Shown: in pieces, positions 46,705-57,956 of the stretch
Numbering within the stretch: position 1 is the stretch's first letter
How the letters are laid out: every line of letters starts with the position of its first letter
Source of the DNA: Ancylobacter defluvii
GTDB lineage: Bacteria > Pseudomonadota > Alphaproteobacteria > Rhizobiales > Xanthobacteraceae
Reading direction: 5' to 3'
DNA length: 64,000 nucleotides
Assembly: GCF_018390605.1 (NCBI RefSeq)
Contig: NZ_JAHBGD010000012.1
Coordinates: forward strand, 154,226 to 218,225
Made by a program: the position numbers and the translations under genes
The notes under the pieces: model-generated
The model's database searches: none
The model's input: only the letters and a program-made list of their open reading frames with translations
Told to the model about the DNA's origin: nothing

Positions 46705-46772
46705 TTATCGATCCGGCGCTCCCGGCCGATCCGGGAGAGCTCAAAAATCCTGTCCCTGCCTAGGAGCGGTCC

Positions 46773-47558
46773 ATGCCCCGTTTTGCCGCCAATCTCACCA
46801 TGCTCTTCAACGAGGTGCCGTTTCTCGATCGCTTCGAGAAGGCCGCCGCGGCCGGCTTCACCGGCGTCGAATACCTCTTCCCCTATGATTTCCCGGTGGA
46901 AGAGCTGGTCGCCAAGCTGAAGGCCAACAATCTCAGCCAGGTGCTGCACAATCTGCCGGCCGGCAATTGGGGCGGCGGCGAGCGCGGCATCGCCATCTTC
47001 CCGGAGCGCGTCGACGAGTTCCGCGCCGGTGTCGACAAGGCGATCAGCTACGCCACCGCGCTCGGCTGCCCGCAGGTGAACATCCTCGCCGGCATCGTCC
47101 CCGCCGGAGCCGACCGCGAGCTACTGCACAACACCTTCGTGAACAATCTCAAATACGCCGCGCCGCGCATCAAGGAAGCCGGGCTGAAGCTGCTGATCGA
47201 GCCGATCAACACCCGCGACATCCCCGGCTTCTTCCTGAACTATACGAAGCAGGCCAAGGCGATCATCGAGGAGGTCGGCTCCGACAACCTCTTCATCCAG
47301 TACGATATCTATCATATGCAGATCATGGAGGGCGATCTCGCCCGCACCATCGAGGCTAACCTGCCGCTGATCGCCCATGTCCAGCTTGCCGACAATCCCG
47401 GCCGCAACGAGCCCGGCACCGGCGAGATCAATTACGGCTTCCTGTTCAAACATCTCGACGCCATCGGCTATGCCGGCTGGGTCGGCTGCGAATACAAGCC
47501 GAAGGGCGACACGGCGGCCGGCCTCGGCTGGATCTCGGCGCTCACCGGCGCCGCCTGA
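46773..47558 (+). CDS. hyi: Hydroxypyruvate isomerase
   Basis: A 261-residue xylose-isomerase-like TIM barrel that interconverts hydroxypyruvate and tartronate semialdehyde. Family features: MPRFAANLTMLFNE at the N-terminus, metal/catalytic Glu in LLIEPINTRD, and a second Glu in VGCEYKPKG. It lies between gcl and glxR in the standard glyoxylate-to-glycerate order. The 230-base gap before it holds a LacI-type operator, so it may have its own promoter. Confidence 0.94.
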   Translation: MPRFAANLTMLFNEVPFLDRFEKAAAAGFTGVEYLFPYDFPVEELVAKLKANNLSQVLHNLPAGNWGGGERGIAIFPERVDEFRAGVDKAISYATALGCPQVNILAGIVPAGADRELLHNTFVNNLKYAAPRIKEAGLKLLIEPINTRDIPGFFLNYTKQAKAIIEEVGSDNLFIQYDIYHMQIMEGDLARTIEANLPLIAHVQLADNPGRNEPGTGEINYGFLFKHLDAIGYAGWVGCEYKPKGDTAAGLGWISALTGAA

Positions 47559-47597
47559 TCACCATTCATTCGAAGTCTAGGACGCGAGGAAAATAAC

Positions 47598-48488
47598 ATG
47601 GCGAATGTAGGATTTGTCGGTCTTGGGATCATGGGCCACCCGATGGCCGGACACCTGATCGACGCCGGCCACACGCTGTATCTCTACGACATCAAGCCGG
47701 TTCCGGCCGAACTGACCGGCAAGGGCGGCGTCGCCTGCGCCAACGCCACCGAGGTGGCGAAGAATGCCGACATCATCATCACCATGGTGCCGGATACCCC
47801 GCATGTCGGCGCGGCGCTGTTCGGCGAGGGCGGCATCGCCGCCGGGCTGACCCCGGGCAAGATCGTCGTCGACATGTCGTCGATCGCCCCGGTGGAGACC
47901 AAGGAATACGCCAGGAAGATCAATGAACTCGGCTGCGACTATCTCGACGCCCCGGTGTCGGGCGGCGAGGTCGGCGCCAAGGCGGCGTCGCTGACCATCA
48001 TGGTCGGCGGCCCGGAGGCGGCCTTCGAGACGGTGAAGCCGCTGTTCGAGAAGATGGGCAAGAACATCACCTTGGTCGGCGGCAATGGCGACGGCCAGAC
48101 CACCAAGGTGGCCAACCAGATCATCGTGGCGCTGAACATTCTCGCGGTGTCGGAAGCGCTGCTGTTCGCCTCCAAGGCAGGGGCGGATCCGGCCAAGGTG
48201 CGGCAGGCGCTGATGGGCGGGTTTGCCAATTCGCGCATCCTGGAAGTGCATGGCGAGCGGATCGTCAAGCGGACCTTCGCGCCCGGCTTCCGCATCGAGC
48301 TGCACCAGAAGGACCTGAACCTGGCGCTGAACGGTGCGCGCCAGCTGCAGATGGCGCTGCCGGCGACGGCGGTGGCGCAGCAGCTGTTCAGCGCGGTGGC
48401 GGCACAGGGCGGTGCGGCGCTCGATCACTCGGCGCTGGTCAAGGCGCTGGAACTGCTCGCCGGCCACACCGTCGCACCGGATGCGTGA
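47598..48488 (+). CDS. glxR: 2-hydroxy-3-oxopropionate (tartronate semialdehyde) reductase
   Basis: A 296-residue beta-hydroxyacid dehydrogenase that reduces tartronate semialdehyde to glycerate with NAD(P)H. Visible: GFVGLGIMGHPMAGHL (nucleotide fold), DAPVSGGEVGA, and catalytic K170 in GQTTKVANQI. It lies 39 bases after hyi and finishes the gcl-hyi-glxR set. A glycerate kinase, needed for the next step, is not in the window. Confidence 0.95.
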   Translation: MANVGFVGLGIMGHPMAGHLIDAGHTLYLYDIKPVPAELTGKGGVACANATEVAKNADIIITMVPDTPHVGAALFGEGGIAAGLTPGKIVVDMSSIAPVETKEYARKINELGCDYLDAPVSGGEVGAKAASLTIMVGGPEAAFETVKPLFEKMGKNITLVGGNGDGQTTKVANQIIVALNILAVSEALLFASKAGADPAKVRQALMGGFANSRILEVHGERIVKRTFAPGFRIELHQKDLNLALNGARQLQMALPATAVAQQLFSAVAAQGGAALDHSALVKALELLAGHTVAPDA

Positions 48489-48555
48489 TTGATCATTCGC
48501 ATCACCCGGTCCGGTTTTCCAATCGGAATCCGTACCGTCAGATGAGTAAGCATTG

Positions 48556-48594
48556 CTGCCCCGGTAGTGGAACCCCACTGCCGGGGCAGTCTTT
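48556..48594 (+). terminator. Rho-independent terminator after glxR
   Basis: A 15-bp stem (48556-48570 with 48575-48589, one G-U pair, loop AACC) followed by TCTTTT. It ends the gcl-hyi-glxR transcription unit 68 bases past glxR. Confidence 0.85.
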
Positions 48595-48788
48595 TGATAG
48601 CATGCCGAGACAATTGTTCTGCGATTTACAACGCTTTACACGGTGGACAATACACCACCGCCTCGCTTAACTTGATTCACTGTTGGGAAATTTGCCCTCG
48701 CCTCGAATAAGCCGACGTAACGGCAGGCGCGACGTTTGCGCACGGGTGACCGAATGAGACTTGACGAAAGTCGTAGTGTGCCCAATCA

Positions 48789-48805
48789 TGGCATACAAAA
48801 TACCA
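48789..48805. promoter_or_regulatory. GntR-type operator upstream of the KPR-like gene
   Basis: TGGCATACAAAATACCA has the form TGGCAT-N5-ATACCA and is followed directly by GATAAT (48806-48811), a good -10 hexamer. It ends 53 bases before the ATG at 48859. Its reverse complement matches the operator at 36771 at 16 of 17 positions. Confidence 0.7.
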
Positions 48806-48858
48806 GATAATGACGTCCGCGATGTACGGGGGTCGACGCGGACAATGGAGGGAGCCCT

Positions 48859-49836
48859 ATGAAGGTCTGCATTTATGGTGCCGGCGCCATCGGCGGTTAT
48901 GTCGGCGTGCAGCTGAAGCGCGCTGGCGTCGACGTCAGCCTGGTCGCGCGCGGCCCGCATCTCGAAGCCATGAAGGCCAATGGCCTGAAGCTGATCATCG
49001 ATGGCGAGGAGCGTGTCGAGCACATCGCCTGCTCGGACAACCCCGCTGATCTCGGCCCGCAGGACTATGTCATCGTCGCGCTGAAGGGCCATTCGGTCCC
49101 CGGCGTGGTCGATGCCATGCAGCCGCTGCTCGGCAACGACACCGCGGTGGTCACCGCCGTCAACGGCGTGCCCTACTGGTACTATTACAAGCATGGCGAC
49201 CAGCTCGAAGGCACCACGCTGGAAAGCGTCGACCCCGGCGGCAAGCAGTGGAAGGGCCTGCGCCCCGAGCGCGCCATCGGCTGCATCGTCTATCCGGCGA
49301 CGGAAGTGGTGGCGCCGGGCGTCATCCAGCACGTCTATGGCGACAAGTTCCCGCTCGGCGAGCCCTCGGGCGAGATCACCGAGCGCGTCACCAAGCTCTC
49401 CGAGGCCTTCGCCGCCGGCGGCCTGCGCGCGCCGGTGATGCCGAACATCCGCGACGAGCTGTGGCTGAAGCTGTGGGGCAATCTCTGCTTCAACCCGATC
49501 AGCGCCCTCACCCACGCGACCCTCGACACCATCGCCTCCGATCCCGGCACCCGCGCGGTCGCCAAGTCGATGATGCTGGAAGCGCAGGAGATCGCCGTGC
49601 AGTCGGGGGTTAACTTCCGCGTCGGCGTCGAGCGCCGCATTGACGGCGCCGGCGCCGTCGGCGCCCACAAGACCTCGATGCTGCAGGACCTGGAGCGGTC
49701 CCGCGCCATGGAGATCGACCCGCTCGTCACCGTGGTGCAGGAAATGGGACGCCTTGCCGGCATCCCGACCCCGACCATCGACATCGTGCTGGCTCTGGTG
49801 CGTCAGCGCGCCCAGATCGCCGGCTGCTACAGCTGA
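48859..49836 (+). CDS. Ketopantoate reductase-family protein (ApbA/PanE fold)
   Basis: A 325-residue NADP-dependent 2-oxoacid reductase of the ApbA/PanE family: nucleotide-binding GAGAIGGYVG at residues 7-16, the conserved catalytic Lys region (NIRDELWLKLWGNLCFNPIS), and a C-terminal helical domain (GAHKTSMLQDLERSRAMEID). True PanE makes pantoate; the position in a glyoxylate/oxalate island and a regulon-specific operator suggest a different 2-oxoacid, perhaps hydroxypyruvate or a C3/C4 relative. The start follows GGAGGGAG. It is followed by the FAH-family gene 11 bases on. Confidence 0.82.
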   Translation: MKVCIYGAGAIGGYVGVQLKRAGVDVSLVARGPHLEAMKANGLKLIIDGEERVEHIACSDNPADLGPQDYVIVALKGHSVPGVVDAMQPLLGNDTAVVTAVNGVPYWYYYKHGDQLEGTTLESVDPGGKQWKGLRPERAIGCIVYPATEVVAPGVIQHVYGDKFPLGEPSGEITERVTKLSEAFAAGGLRAPVMPNIRDELWLKLWGNLCFNPISALTHATLDTIASDPGTRAVAKSMMLEAQEIAVQSGVNFRVGVERRIDGAGAVGAHKTSMLQDLERSRAMEIDPLVTVVQEMGRLAGIPTPTIDIVLALVRQRAQIAGCYS

Positions 49837-49847
49837 GTTTCGCGTAA

Positions 49848-50621
49848 ATGGCACATTGGGTTCGTTTCGAGCACTCGGGCGGCGCCGGCTTCGGTACGCT
49901 CGAGGGCGACAGCATCGCCGTCCACACCGGCAACATGTTCAATGGCGCGCAGCCGGCCGGGGAGAGCCTCGCGCTGTCCTCGGTAAAGCTGCTCACCCCG
50001 ACGGTTCCGACCAAGATCATCGCCCTGTGGAACAATTTCCATGCCTTGGCGGCGAAGCTGAATTCCCCCGTCCCCGCCGATCCGCTCTATCTGCTCAAGG
50101 CCGGCTCCTGCCTCACCACGCCGGGCGCGGAAGTGCGTCGCCCGGCGAGCTATGACGGCAAGGTGGTCTATGAGGGCGAGCTCGGCATCGTCATCGGCAA
50201 GACCGCGACCAACGTCTCCGAGGAAGAAGCCGGCGCGCACATCTTCGGCTACACCTGCGTCAACGACATCACCGCCGCCGACATCATCAACAAGGACGCC
50301 ACCTTCGCCCAGTGGGTGCGCGCCAAGAGCTTCGACGGCTTCGGCCCGTTCGGCCCCGTCGTCGCCACCGATGTCGACCCCGCCACGCTGGTGGTGCGTA
50401 CCATCCTCAATGGCGACGAGCGTCAGCGCTATCCGATCAGCGACATGGTGTTCTCGGCCCGCCAGCTGGTCAGCCGCATCTCGCACGACATGACGCTCAA
50501 CCCCGGCGATGTCATCTGCTGCGGCACCTCGCTCGGCGTCGGCACCATGAAGAACCCCACCAACACGGTGGAAATCACGATTGAGGGCATCGGAACCCTC
50601 AGCAACACTTTCGTGCAGTAG
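49848..50621 (+). CDS. Fumarylacetoacetate hydrolase-family protein
   Basis: A 257-residue FAH-fold protein. The metal triad is visible as E-x-E in [11 protein letters not shown] and the later Asp in NDITAADI. Family members hydrolyse, isomerise or decarboxylate 2-oxoacids (acylpyruvases, oxaloacetate decarboxylase, HpcE-like isomerases). The substrate here is unknown. It has a weak ribosome binding site, and lies 11 bases after the KPR-like gene, so translation is probably coupled. Confidence 0.85.
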   Translation: MAHWVRFEHSGGAGFGTLEGDSIAVHTGNMFNGAQPAGESLALSSVKLLTPTVPTKIIALWNNFHALAAKLNSPVPADPLYLLKAGSCLTTPGAEVRRPASYDGKVVYEGELGIVIGKTATNVSEEEAGAHIFGYTCVNDITAADIINKDATFAQWVRAKSFDGFGPFGPVVATDVDPATLVVRTILNGDERQRYPISDMVFSARQLVSRISHDMTLNPGDVICCGTSLGVGTMKNPTNTVEITIEGIGTLSNTFVQ

Positions 50622-50721
50622 CGTCTGGACGCGGCAGCGCGTAATAGGGAAAACGGATACGCCTATCGACGGGAGCGCTTGTCCGCGCTCCCGGCCGTCC
50701 GGTTGTGGAGGAGCGGGATTA

Positions 50722-51920
<1,199 letters not shown>

Positions 51921-51921
<1 letters not shown>

Positions 51922-52817
51922 TGTCGGTTCTGCTGACCAAAGACACCAAGATCATCACCCAGGGCTTCACCGGCAAGAACGGCACCTTCCACTCCGAGCA
52001 GGCGATCGCCTATGGCTCGAAGGTGGTCGGCGGCACCTCGCCGGGCAAGGGCGGCTCCACCCATCTCGGCCTGCCGGTGTTCGACACCGTCGCCGAGGCG
52101 CGTGACAAGACCGGCGCCGACGCCTCGGTCATCTATGTGCCGCCTCCGGGCGCCGCCGACGCCATCTGCGAGGCCATATCCGCCGAGATCCCGCTGATCG
52201 TCTGCATCACCGAGGGCATTCCGGTGCTCGACATGGTGAAGGTGCGCCGCGCCCTCGACGGCTCCAAGTCGCGCCTCGTCGGCCCGAACTGCCCGGGCAT
52301 CGTCACCGCCGGCGAATCGAAGATCGGCATCATGCCGGCCAACATCTTCAAGAAGGGCAATGTCGGCATCGTCTCGCGCTCTGGCACGCTGACCTATGAG
52401 GCGGTGTTCCAGACCTCGCAGGAAGGCCTCGGCCAGACCACCGCGGTCGGCATTGGCGGCGATCCGGTGAAGGGCACCGAGTTCATCGACGTGCTCGAGC
52501 TGTTCCTCGCCGACGACGCCACCGAGTCGATCGTGATGATCGGCGAGATCGGCGGCTCGGCGGAAGAGGAAGCCGCGCAGTTCCTCAAGGACGAGGCCAA
52601 GCGCGGCCGCAAGAAGCCGATGGTCGGCTTCATCGCCGGCCGCACCGCCCCTCCCGGCCGCCGCATGGGCCATGCCGGCGCCATCATCTCCGGCGGCAAG
52701 GGCGGCGCCGAGGACAAGATCGCGGCGATGGAAGAGGCCGGCATCGTGGTCTCCCCCTCCCCGGCCCGTCTCGGCAAGACCCTGGTCGAGGTGCTGAACA
52801 AGCGCGCCGCCGCCTGA
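51921..52817 (+). CDS. sucD: Succinyl-CoA synthetase alpha subunit
   Basis: A 298-residue CoA-binding subunit. Seen: [26 protein letters not shown], and the phospho-His loop with H251 ([15 protein letters not shown]). It forms a heterodimer or heterotetramer with SucC. In this island it could supply succinyl-CoA as CoA donor for oxalate activation by a Frc-type transferase; that link is inference from context. AAGGAGG precedes the start inside sucC. Confidence 0.92.
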
Positions 52818-52866
52818 GTCGGCAAGCTCCGGCCAGCGACACCGTCGCCGGCCCCGCCTGAAACGA

Positions 52867-52898
52867 GAAAGCCCCGCTCCGATGCGGGGCTTTCTTCG
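52867..52898 (+). terminator. Rho-independent terminator after sucD
   Basis: A perfect 11-bp stem (GAAAGCCCCGC at 52867-52877, GCGGGGCTTTC at 52884-52894) with a 6-base loop, followed by TTCGTTTTC. It ends the block that begins with the KPR-like gene. Confidence 0.85.
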
Positions 52899-53055
52899 TT
52901 TTCGGCCTCCTTGGGCGTTATACAGGCCGGGCGAATGACGGCCCGCCGACACAAGCGGGGCTTCCGCTCGGAACCATGCCGGCCCCGGACCATTCTTCCT
53001 CACAGCCGTCCGCTCCCGTCAGGGTACGGGACGCGCCGCGATGGGAGAACCGGCC

Positions 53056-53388
53056 ATGCCGAAATTCGTGACGATCGGATATGGCGACCGTGAGGGTTAC
53101 GAGCGCATCGCTCCTGCCCTGCGCGACGTCGCGCATGCACATGACGAAAAGCTCCGCCGCGACGGCGCGCTGATGGGCATAGCCGGTCCGCCCGTCCAGT
53201 TGCGCAACCCGGAGGCGGCGCGGCTGGAGGCCACCGACGGCGCCTTCATGTCGTCCGCTCTGCCGGTCGCCGGCTTTGCGGTGATCGAGGCCGCCGACAT
53301 GGCGCAGGCTATCCGGCTGGTGTCGCTCACACCATGCGCGGTGGCCCATGGGGTAGTCGAGATCTGGCCGCTGAAGGACAATAGCTGA
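53056..53388 (+). CDS. YciI-like (YCII/DGPF domain) protein
   Basis: A 110-residue small soluble protein resembling the YCII-related fold (ferredoxin-like dimer): N-terminal strand KFVTIGYGD, central ATDGAFMSSALPVAGFAVIEA, and a final strand GVVEIWPL. Function of this family is mostly unknown. The ATG at 53056 has GGGAGAACC upstream; an in-frame ATG at 53041 is less likely. The stop codon is inside the first unit of a 15-bp tandem repeat. Confidence 0.7.
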   Translation: MPKFVTIGYGDREGYERIAPALRDVAHAHDEKLRRDGALMGIAGPPVQLRNPEAARLEATDGAFMSSALPVAGFAVIEAADMAQAIRLVSLTPCAVAHGVVEIWPLKDNS

Positions 53389-53425
53389 GGACGCCGCAGC
53401 TGAGGGCGCCGCAGCTGAGGGCGCC
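53383..53425 (+). repeat. 15-bp tandem repeat at the end of the YciI-like gene
   Basis: The unit AGCTGAGG(A/G)CGCCGC occurs at 53383-53397, 53398-53412 and, truncated, 53413-53425. The stop codon of the YciI-like gene is inside unit 1. Likely replication slippage. Confidence 0.7.
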
Positions 53426-53479
53426 TCCTGTGCCGATCGATGGATTCTGTTGCGGCGAGCGCCCGTACGGCCAGCGGCC

Positions 53480-53611
53480 TCAGATCGGGTAAGCTTCCGG
53501 CGGCAGGGTGGCGAGTTCCGCCTCGGCCGAAAGCGTCTGCGCCACCATGAACGTCATCCAGGCGTGAGCCAGGATCAGGGCCGGCAGAACCGGGAAAACC
53601 GACGCGAACAT
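53480..53611 (-). CDS. Orphan 43-residue membrane peptide
   Basis: A 43-residue frame starting MFASVFPVLPALILAH with one predicted membrane helix (about residues 4-24) and a short acidic tail ending PPEAYPI. The ATG at 53611 has a strong GGAGG site 6 bases upstream. The operator at 53668-53684 lies 56 bases upstream of the start, the same spacing (53 bases) as the operator has to the KPR-like gene at 48859. This shared arrangement supports a real, regulated gene. No known small-protein family is recognised. Confidence 0.55.
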   Translation of the reverse strand: MFASVFPVLPALILAHAWMTFMVAQTLSAEAELATLPPEAYPI

Positions 53612-53667
53612 ATGTGCCTCCATAGCGCTGTCTCTTGTCGAGCAACGTAATGGAGGCACTTTGTATC

Positions 53668-53684
53668 TGGTATACCACATGCCA
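53668..53684. promoter_or_regulatory. GntR-type operator upstream of the 43-residue peptide
   Basis: On the minus strand the site reads TGGCAT-GTGGT-ATACCA and continues GATACAA, as the site at 48789 continues GATAATG. It includes the perfect 10-bp palindrome TGGTATACCA. A half-site (TTTGGTATAAGG) lies at 53722-53733. The only gene reading away from it is the small ORF at 53480-53611. Confidence 0.65.
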
Positions 53685-53794
53685 CATCGTACCCATGCGC
53701 AGAACGCATGGCTGATCATCCTTTGGTATAAGGACGCTGCGGCAGGCCGGAAATGTGCTGGTGATTGCGGCGACGAGCCAGGGCCCGCGCCGCG

Positions 53795-55207
53795 TCAGTT
53801 GCCGTTGGGCTGAGCGGGTTGGGCCGGCTGCGACGGCCGCAGCAGCCCCCAGGCGGTGAAGGCGGTGCGGAAGGCTTCCTCACCGGCCGCGCCCTTCTCC
53901 ACCACGAGAATGGCGCGGCGGCCATTCTCGAACACCACCGGCACGTTGAGGAAGCCGCGGCTGAACATCAGGCTCATATTATATTGCTGCTCGCGCTCGC
54001 CCGAGAGCAGGCCGATGAGGAAATAGCCCGGCGCCACCCGCACCGCGAGGCCGCGGAGCGGCGCTCCCTGCGCCCCTTCCGAGGCCATGGCCTGCATGCC
54101 CGGCACGCTCGACACATTGCCGTAGTCGAAATCGGGCGGCAGCTGGAACTGCACCTCGACGATGTGCGAGGCCGGGATATTCGGGTCCGGATTGCGGCGA
54201 ATGGTCATCGTCGCCTTGAAGTTCCGGTCGGGAATGTCGATCAGCGCGCGGATGCCGATATCCTGCGGCTGGCCGGTGCCCGGCTGAAAGGTCTCGGTAC
54301 TCCAGGTGACGTTGCCGACGAATTGCTGCAGGCCCTGCCCGCCACCGGCAGATTCCTCCAGCAGCATCGCGCGCGGTGCCGCCTGCACGGCGGGCGGCGG
54401 GGCCACCGGCTGCTGGGCCGTCGCCGCGGACGGCGCCTGGGCCACGCGGTCGGTCGATTTGCCGGCGGCCTCCGGCGCAGCGCCGGCCGGCGCCTGCGCC
54501 GATTGGGTCGACGCGGCGGGCACGGTGCCGCCCTGGCTCTGGCTGATCTCGCTCTTGTGCCCGAGAATGCCGGTGAACAGCACCGCCGCCGCCCCACCGG
54601 CGAGCAGCACCACCGCCGCCACGGCGCCGAGAATCAGGTTCCGGCGCCGGCCGCGCGTTTCTTTCGCCTGCTCTGCGGCGTCGGCATCGAGGCCGGCCTC
54701 CTCGTCGAGCAGCGGTCGCTCGGTGCGATACCAGAGGTCGTCGGCCTCCGCCTCGTCGGCGTCGCCGTCTTCCAGCGCCCGCGGACGCGGCGCCCGGCCC
54801 GGAAGCTCCGGTTCAACCGCCACAGGCTCCTCGACCTTCGGCGCTGGCGGCTTGGGCGCCACTGGCTTGGGAGAGACAGGCTTGGCAGCGACGGGTTGTG
54901 CGACAGGCTCCGGCTCGGGCGGCTTTGCCGTCGGCGGCGGGGTAATCGGGGGAGCCACCGGCGCGGTTTCAGGCTGGGACGCCGTCTCGGCATCACCGCC
55001 GCCATAATCGGCTTCCAGCCGACGGATCGCCCCTTCCAGGAAATCCTGCTGCCGGGCGATATCCTCCTGCGCCATGGGCGGGTTCACGCCGCTCAGCTGC
55101 GCCAGCAAGGCCTTGCGCGCCCGAGCGTAGATGACCTCGCGCGCCTCGCGGCCCTTGTTGGGCTGCTGTTCGATGGCGCGGGCCAGAAGCGGATAATAAT
55201 CAGCCAT
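53795..55207 (-). CDS. Conserved single-pass membrane protein (hypothetical)
   Basis: A 470-residue protein. Residues 1-70 form a small helical domain (MADYYPLLARAI, ARARKALLAQL, LEGAIRRLEADY) that I recall as common at the N-terminus of uncharacterised Hyphomicrobiales membrane proteins. A long Pro/Ala/Lys/Glu linker follows, then one membrane helix at about 190-212 (LILGAVAAVVLLAGGAAAVLF), another disordered stretch, and a beta-rich domain at about 285-455. Topology and linkers suggest an inner-membrane protein with a periplasmic C-terminal domain. It is 28 bases downstream of purA. Function unknown. Confidence 0.75.
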   Translation of the reverse strand: MADYYPLLARAIEQQPNKGREAREVIYARARKALLAQLSGVNPPMAQEDIARQQDFLEGAIRRLEADYGGGDAETASQPETAPVAPPITPPPTAKPPEPEPVAQPVAAKPVSPKPVAPKPPAPKVEEPVAVEPELPGRAPRPRALEDGDADEAEADDLWYRTERPLLDEEAGLDADAAEQAKETRGRRRNLILGAVAAVVLLAGGAAAVLFTGILGHKSEISQSQGGTVPAASTQSAQAPAGAAPEAAGKSTDRVAQAPSAATAQQPVAPPPAVQAAPRAMLLEESAGGGQGLQQFVGNVTWSTETFQPGTGQPQDIGIRALIDIPDRNFKATMTIRRNPDPNIPASHIVEVQFQLPPDFDYGNVSSVPGMQAMASEGAQGAPLRGLAVRVAPGYFLIGLLSGEREQQYNMSLMFSRGFLNVPVVFENGRRAILVVEKGAAGEEAFRTAFTAWGLLRPSQPAQPAQPNGN

Positions 55208-55235
55208 TACGCTAAGCGATCACCTGTGCGGAGTG

Positions 55236-56531
<1,296 letters not shown>

Positions 56532-56849
56532 GAGCCGAGCTCCTGATTGGGCGCGCGGAAAGGCACGGGAAGCACCGGGCGCGCACGAAAGGAAACCCCG
56601 GCGAAGCGATCCGACCGGGGTGCCCACGTCTTAAGGGATCGGCCGGAGGGAGGCAAGGACATGTCAGACTTTGGCAGGGGACTTGTCGGGCTTTGGACGG
56701 TGTCTAAACCCGGCCCGGCCACCGCCGGACGAGCCGAAACGGCCGCAATGACAGCTCGACCTTGCAATCTTGCAAGCATTCACGGCTTGCAACCGCGCCG
56801 CCACGGCATGACTCTGGGTGATGATGTTCCCGTGTTCCGAGACCCGTCC
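56532..56849. other. Intergenic region between purA and the VOC protein
   Basis: This gap should carry divergent promoters of purA and the CatE-like gene. An open frame continues into it from the VOC gene (to 56547) but lacks a ribosome binding site. No RNA gene or clear operator is seen. Confidence 0.5.
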
Positions 56850-57737
56850 ATGAACGCCCCGACCGTTGCGCCCGCCGCCGAAACCGCCTCCGCCCTTCCC
56901 GCGTCGCTGCGCATGGGCGCGGTGCGCCTGCGGGTGCGCGACGGCGCGCGTTCCGTCGCCTTCTATCGCGATGTGGTCGGCCTCACGCCGCTCGGCACCG
57001 GTCCGGATGGCGCGATCCGCCTCGGCGCCGGCGGCCGCGCGCTGGTCGAGCTGGAGGTTGCGCCGGGCGCCACCCCGCGCCCGCGCGGCACCACCGGGCT
57101 GTTCCATCTGGCCATCCTGGTGCCGGACCGCGCCGCGCTCGCCGTGGTGCTGCGGCGCCTTGCCGCTTCTCGCGTGCCGATCGGCGCCTCCGACCACCTC
57201 GTCAGCGAGGCGCTGTATTTCGACGACCCGGACGGCAACGGCATCGAGGTCTATCGCGATCGCCCGCGCGGCGAATGGCGCTGGCAGGGCGGCAGCGTCG
57301 CCATGGCGACCGAATCCCTCGATTTGCACCGCCTTGTCGCCGAGGCGCCGACGCCGGTGCCGGTCGCGCAGCCGATGCCGGATGCCACCATCATGGGCCA
57401 TGTGCATCTTCAGGTCGGCGACCTCGAAGCCGCCCGCCGCTTCTATGTCCGGCACCTCGGCTTCGCCATCACCACCGAGAGCTATCCCGGCGCGCTGTTC
57501 GTCAGCGCCGGCGGCTATCATCACCATCTCGGCCTCAACACCTGGTCGAGCCGGCGCGGCGGCCCGCCGCCCGTGGGCGCGGTCGGCCTGGTGCATTACG
57601 AGGTGGTGCTGCCGGAAGCCGAGATCGCCGCCCTGCGCGCCCGCCTCGCCGCCGCCGGAGAGGCGGTCCACGACAGTGCCGGCGGCTTCACCGTCGCCGA
57701 TCCGTGGTCGACGCGCGCCGTCTTCGTCGCCGGCTGA
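56850..57737 (+). CDS. Two-domain VOC-family protein (CatE-like ring-cleavage dioxygenase/glyoxalase fold)
   Basis: A 295-residue protein with two vicinal-oxygen-chelate domains, at about 20-130 and 175-290. Domain 1 shows LRMGAVRLRVRDGARSVAFY and DDPDGNGIEVYRD; domain 2 shows GHVHLQVGDLEAARRFYVRH, HHHLGLNTW and HYEVVLPE, with likely metal-ligand His residues. The layout matches CatE/YfiE catechol-2,3-dioxygenase-like proteins. Actual substrate unknown. The ATG at 56850 lacks a strong ribosome binding site; ATG 56808 is an alternative. Confidence 0.82.
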   Translation: MNAPTVAPAAETASALPASLRMGAVRLRVRDGARSVAFYRDVVGLTPLGTGPDGAIRLGAGGRALVELEVAPGATPRPRGTTGLFHLAILVPDRAALAVVLRRLAASRVPIGASDHLVSEALYFDDPDGNGIEVYRDRPRGEWRWQGGSVAMATESLDLHRLVAEAPTPVPVAQPMPDATIMGHVHLQVGDLEAARRFYVRHLGFAITTESYPGALFVSAGGYHHHLGLNTWSSRRGGPPPVGAVGLVHYEVVLPEAEIAALRARLAAAGEAVHDSAGGFTVADPWSTRAVFVAG

Positions 57738-57956
57738 ACCGGCGCGACAAAACCACTCAGATGGCGTCCGGCGCCGCGCGGCAGCCGGGCGCGGGAACGG
57801 CTTCTTCGGTTGCCACGCCGTTGCGGCGGCCGGCTTTGCCGCACGCATCACGCCCGTCGATGAGCGCGAGAACATCTTCTCATCGATCCGGCAATTCCAA
57901 AGCACGGCAAAAGGCTCTAGATCGGACGCCCGTTCCGCAGGCTTTCCGGTCCCGCC

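Larger units (their letters stand above)
48489..48858. other. Intergenic region between glxR and the KPR-like gene
   Basis: This 370-base gap contains the glxR terminator (48556-48594), a small hairpin CGGTGG/CCACCG (48641-48660), a -35-like TTGACG (48761-48766) and the GntR-type operator at 48789-48805 followed by GATAAT. No gene is supported. Confidence 0.6.
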
